From: Nitrosomonas sp. Nm84
GTDB taxonomy: Bacteria > Pseudomonadota > Gammaproteobacteria > Burkholderiales > Nitrosomonadaceae
Assembly: GCF_003201565.1 (NCBI RefSeq)
Contig: NZ_QJJP01000011.1
Coordinates: 49,825 to 104,844, forward strand
Length of the DNA stretch: 55,020 nt
Direction of reading: 5' to 3'
Positions 51,379 through 55,020 of the stretch are shown in pieces. Below the pieces are notes generated by a model. That model made no database searches, was not told the DNA's origin, and saw only the letters and a list, made by a program, of their open reading frames with translations. Every line of letters begins with the position of its first letter. Position 1 is the first letter of the stretch. The position numbers were made by a program, and so were the translations under genes.

Positions 51379-51414
51379 ATGAGTGATCGGATTGATATGA
51401 GTGACCGGGTTGAT
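51379..51414 (+). repeat. Tandem 18-bp repeat between cheY and cheA
   Basis: Two adjacent 18-base units differ at two positions. Both begin ATGAGTGA and read as MSDRID and MSDRVD in one frame, followed by SRD and a stop. This may be a slipped duplication of a former gene start or a tiny leader frame. Confidence 0.8.
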
Positions 51415-51509
51415 TCTAGAGATTAAGTGATTTTTATATTTCTGTTTTTTTAATTTGCTTATTTTCCTAAAGCGCTAAGCTAACAATTCAACTGAAAGTA
51501 GGATTACCT

Positions 51510-53690
51510 ATGAGTACTGATCTCGAACAATTTTATGAAATATTTTTTGAGGAATCCTCTGAATTACTCGCGGATATGGAAACATGTTTGCTGAGGCTTG
51601 ATGTAAATTCACCCGACTTAGAGGATTTAAACGCTATATTTCGTGCTGCACATTCTATTAAGGGTGGGGCAGGCACATTTGGTTTTACAGATATGACGGA
51701 GACAACGCATATGTTGGAGACATTGCTGGATAAATTGCGCAAAGGAGAACTCGAAGTACGAAGTGAGATGGTCGATGCTTTTTTGAAAGCTGGCGATGTC
51801 ATTAAAGAACAGTTGGCAGGGCATCGCGGAGAAGGTCAAGCAGATCCTGCAGCGGCCGCCGCCATTTGTGAGGAGTTAAAGAAGCTGAGTGAAGAGGTAC
51901 AAGCACCTGCTAGAGAGATTCCAATTATCAATACCAAAGCTGAGATATTGTCAGCGGAAAATGAAATTGCAATAGATGAAATTCGACCAGTTCTAATAGA
52001 TGATTCTTCGGAACTTACTTACTGTATAGAATTTTCTAACGACGGCATGAGTAATATGGCAATAGAAAATTTATTTGCTAACTTGAAACAACTGGGTATT
52101 GTAGAAAACAATACACCAAAGAATGAAAAAGAATTATGTAAACTGAAACTTATTACGAGTAATAGCGAAGAAGATGTTTGGGAGACACTTGCATTTGTAG
52201 TCGATCCAGCGAACCTGAGAATTGAAGTAGATTCATCTGATAGTGTTAAGGTTAACGTAACAGAGACTAGAATTCCAGATGCAACTCATGCCGATGTCGA
52301 GTCATTAGTCGAAGAGGATGTATGTGCAACGACCCCAATGCCACCTGCACCGGGATATGGGTTCTTCCCTGGGGCACCAGCGGCACCAAAAGATATAGAC
52401 GGCTCGGAATTCAATTTAAATTTGCCCCAGCAACATAGCGTTAGTAACAATAAAAATGAGTTACAAGCTGCATCTAATAAGCCTTCTAATAAAGCTAATA
52501 CAGCAACTCCCGCCAATGAAGCTTCATCAATACGAGTTAGTGTTGAGAAAGTAGATCAAATGATTAATTTAGTCGGCGAATTAGTGATTACACAAGCAAT
52601 GCTTGCTCAAACAGTTTCTCAATTTGATCCGGTAGTTTTTGAGAAGCTTCACAGTGGTATGAGTCAGTTGGAAAGAAATACTCGAGATTTGCAAGAGTCT
52701 GTCATGTCAATCCGGATGATGCCAATTAGCTTTGTATTTAGTCGATATCCACGTGTCGTGCGTGACTTAGCCTCGAAACTGAATAAGCGTGTTGAATTGA
52801 AAACAGTTGGTGAGAGTACAGAATTAGACAAAAGTCTAATTGAAAAAATTGCTGATCCACTGACCCATTTAGTTAGAAATAGCCTGGATCATGGTATAGA
52901 AACACCCGAAAGGCGAATTGCAGTAGGGAAAGTAGCGCAGGGTACGATTACATTACGCGCATTTCACCAAGGTGGCAGTATCGTTATTGAAGTCAGTGAT
53001 GATGGCGCAGGTTTAAATCGAGGGAAGATTCTTGCAAAAGCCAGAGAGCGTGGCTTGCCCGTACATGATGGGATGACTGATCAGGAAGTATGGTTGCTAA
53101 TATTTGAAGCAGGTTTTTCTACAGCTGAGGCCGTTACAGATGTGTCGGGGCGTGGTGTTGGTATGGATGTTGTGAAACGCAATATACAAAGTATGGGGGG
53201 ACGCATTGATATTGAATCAGTATTCGGTGTGGGTACACGCATATCGATTCGTTTGCCGCTAACATTAGCTATTCTTGACGGACTATCAGTAGCCGTTGGC
53301 GATCAAATGTTTATCGTGCCGCTTAACTATATAACCGAATCGTTACAACCGAGCGCTGCCGATATTAAGACTGTAAGTGGTCATGGTCGGGTTGTACAAG
53401 TACGTGGAGAATATTTGCCAGTAATCGCTTTGTATGAAGTTTTTAATCTACGCCCAAATGTAACTGCAGTTCATGAAGGAATTCTTGTCATCTTGGAAGC
53501 TGAAGGTTGCAAAGCGGCACTGTTTGTGGATGACCTGGTTGGACAACATCAAGTTGTTATTAAGAGTCTTGAAAGTAATTATCGGCGAGTACAAGGCGTT
53601 TCAGGTGCAACCATCATGGGCGATGGTAAGGTGGCACTTATTCTTGATACTGCTGCATTAGTATTGTCATCACAGCAAGAAATTGTGTAG
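51510..53690 (+). CDS. cheA: Chemotaxis histidine kinase CheA
   Basis: 726 residues with the full P1-P5 plan. P1 HPt (1-105) has the phosphorylated His48 in AAHSIKGGAGTFGF. P2-like region at about 170-240, a Pro/Ala linker, then the P3 dimer helices (EKVDQMINLVGELVITQAML). P4 ATPase: DPLTHLVRNSLDHGIETPE, DDGAGLNRGKI, GRGVGMDVVKRNI. P5 CheW-like at the end. It receives signals from chemoreceptors through CheW and phosphorylates CheY. Its gap from cheY is 155 bases. Confidence 0.96.
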   Translation: MSTDLEQFYEIFFEESSELLADMETCLLRLDVNSPDLEDLNAIFRAAHSIKGGAGTFGFTDMTETTHMLETLLDKLRKGELEVRSEMVDAFLKAGDVIKEQLAGHRGEGQADPAAAAAICEELKKLSEEVQAPAREIPIINTKAEILSAENEIAIDEIRPVLIDDSSELTYCIEFSNDGMSNMAIENLFANLKQLGIVENNTPKNEKELCKLKLITSNSEEDVWETLAFVVDPANLRIEVDSSDSVKVNVTETRIPDATHADVESLVEEDVCATTPMPPAPGYGFFPGAPAAPKDIDGSEFNLNLPQQHSVSNNKNELQAASNKPSNKANTATPANEASSIRVSVEKVDQMINLVGELVITQAMLAQTVSQFDPVVFEKLHSGMSQLERNTRDLQESVMSIRMMPISFVFSRYPRVVRDLASKLNKRVELKTVGESTELDKSLIEKIADPLTHLVRNSLDHGIETPERRIAVGKVAQGTITLRAFHQGGSIVIEVSDDGAGLNRGKILAKARERGLPVHDGMTDQEVWLLIFEAGFSTAEAVTDVSGRGVGMDVVKRNIQSMGGRIDIESVFGVGTRISIRLPLTLAILDGLSVAVGDQMFIVPLNYITESLQPSAADIKTVSGHGRVVQVRGEYLPVIALYEVFNLRPNVTAVHEGILVILEAEGCKAALFVDDLVGQHQVVIKSLESNYRRVQGVSGATIMGDGKVALILDTAALVLSSQQEIV

Positions 53691-53745
53691 GAAAAATGAA
53701 TCCTCATATCCAAACCAACTATTTTGGTAGTAAGGAGCAAAGATC

Positions 53746-54258
53746 ATGTTACGAAAACAAATAGCTGCTTCGGTAACAGCATCATCAGGATCAGTCAAAG
53801 ACCATACGGTTAATGAATTTTTGACTTTCAGATTAGGCAACGAAGAATATGGAATTGAGATTCTTAAAGTGCAGGAGATACGTGGATATGACTCAATTAC
53901 ACAAATAGCTAATGCGCCATCGTTTATCAAAGGCGTCGTTAATCTTCGCGGAGTGATTGTTCCGATTGTTGATATGAGGATCAAGTTTGGATTGGATGAT
54001 GCGGACTATAATCAATTTACCGTGGTGATTATCCTGAATGTGGCTAATCGCGTGATGGGTATTGTGGTAGATGGCGTATCTGATGTGATTAGTCTGGATG
54101 CCGAGCAGATGCGTCCTGCACCAGGATTGGGACCGGTCATTGATACCGAATATATCATGGGGCTGGGAACTGCCGACGAGCGTATGCTGATATTGATCGA
54201 TATCGAAAAGCTGATGGGTAGTAGCGATATGGGATTACTTGATCGCAGTCTTAACTAA
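53746..54258 (+). CDS. cheW: Chemotaxis coupling protein CheW
   Basis: 170 residues. The CheW fold shows [56 protein letters not shown] and [16 protein letters not shown]. It bridges receptors and CheA. It follows cheA by 55 bases with AAGGAG before the ATG. A receptor gene would be expected next; only a decayed trace was found there. Confidence 0.96.
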   Translation: MLRKQIAASVTASSGSVKDHTVNEFLTFRLGNEEYGIEILKVQEIRGYDSITQIANAPSFIKGVVNLRGVIVPIVDMRIKFGLDDADYNQFTVVIILNVANRVMGIVVDGVSDVISLDAEQMRPAPGLGPVIDTEYIMGLGTADERMLILIDIEKLMGSSDMGLLDRSLN

Positions 54259-54730
54259 TCAAGTTTTGCAATGGGCATACTATTGGTATTAATGGTTAGA
54301 TATCGGAGACTGGGGTTTGTACAGTTTTAACTACTCTAATACTGGATTTAAAGCTGCCATGAAGATCGTACTGTCCGGATCATCAGTGCAATTAGGAAAA
54401 ATTCCAGATATTTGGTATCAAATCCGTAGAAGCTCAATGGAACCTGTCATTCTCAGAAATTTGCAAAGACGCGACTTGAGGGTGGCGTAAATTGGTTAAG
54501 CAGACACAAGGTATTTGAGCGCAATTCCTAGCAACGCGATTAATACCAAAAATCGCACCTCTTAAAATCAAGGATGAGCAATACACATCATTAATGACGC
54601 GGATTTTGCAGTTGGCAATGGCTAGGTTTGAACCAGTGTAAAGGAGAACAGGCATTCAACTTGAAAGAAGTCGCATTTTCAATGGAAGATGGCGTGAATG
54701 GTCAGATTGTACGTACTTATACGATCTGTC
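54259..54730. other. Gap after cheW without a gene
   Basis: About 470 bases. No intact reading frame of coding character. It may contain further decayed parts of the receptor gene whose best-kept piece starts at 54731, but no segment could be aligned with confidence. Confidence 0.4.
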
Positions 54731-54822
54731 AATGAAAGCTCACATAAGATTGTCGACATTATCAGCGTTATTGACGGTATTGCTTAAATGGTAACGCTCT
54801 GAATTCAGATGCTATTGAGATA
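54731..54822 (+). pseudogene. Decayed methyl-accepting chemotaxis receptor fragment
   Basis: One frame reads NESSHKIVDIISVIDGIA and then a stop. This equals the start of the conserved signalling hairpin of chemoreceptors (ESSRKISDIISVIDGIAFQT). After a frame change the DNA continues NGNALNSDAIEI, resembling the following TNILALNAAIEA. The rest of the receptor is not recognisable, so this is a relic of an mcp gene that once followed cheW. Confidence 0.6.
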
Positions 54823-55020
54823 GTGACATAAAGCAGAATCTCTACTAATTCAAATGGATATGTTATGGAAATAATCTCAGGAATTGAAGAAAGTTCTGAT
54901 AGCAGAATACGCGAATATACTTTTAGGGCTTGTCGGGAAACTCAAAAGAGCTGAGAAAGACAGAAAACCGACAACGACACATCAAGAAGGCGCAGAATTA
55001 ACAGAGAATAGAATCTCTGG

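Overview
The window reads as the chromosome of a flagellated Gram-negative betaproteobacterium. Nitrosomonas or a close Nitrosomonadaceae relative is my best inference, from protein flavour, the eno-ftsB and mnmA/recG context, an exosortase-associated protein and the style of the flagellin operon. No rRNA or tRNA gene was seen to confirm it.

Layout. (1) 1-2725: the C-terminal part of a large secreted protein (C-type-lectin-like fold, cadherin-like segment, RTX calcium repeats, DUF4214-like ends), cut by the window edge. (2) 2.8-8.0 kb: an accessory stretch with a decayed IS3-family element, a Crp/Fnr regulator, a tight four-gene minus-strand operon (secreted thermonuclease, two tiny proteins, a two-helix membrane protein), a small membrane protein and remnants of two further insertion sequences. 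(3) 8.0-9.3 kb: a REC-REC-GGDEF regulator whose first receiver lacks the phospho-acceptor aspartate. (4) 9.5-35 kb: mostly housekeeping genes: dedA, nudJ-mnmA, recG and ridA, murA, argH, a fructosamine-kinase-like gene, pyrG, eno-ftsB, htpX, cysH, a proline iminopeptidase, a patatin, terC, uspA, and a metallo-beta-lactamase phosphodiesterase paired with a GAF-PulE ATPase. (5) 35.3-36.1 kb: a deleted IS5-family element. (6) 36.3-54.3 kb: motility and signalling. On the minus strand are fliC, flaG, fliD, fliS, fliT, a fliK-like gene, a stand-alone FlhB C-terminal homologue and ycgR. On the plus strand are a kinase/NarL-type regulator pair, two diguanylate cyclases, an EAL/HDOD protein, a CheZ-like protein, cheY, cheA and cheW. 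(7) After cheW lies what looks like a decayed chemoreceptor gene.

How it fits together. The last 18 kb links flagellar filament assembly to chemotaxis and cyclic-di-GMP. Sigma-28-type promoters with the expected 11-base spacer lie before fliC and before the CheZ-like gene, which puts filament and chemotaxis genes on the same late flagellar switch. YcgR would read the c-di-GMP made by the neighbouring GGDEF proteins. The least explained parts are the nuclease/two-helix membrane operon at 5.1-6.4 kb and the CheZ-like protein at 50.3 kb.
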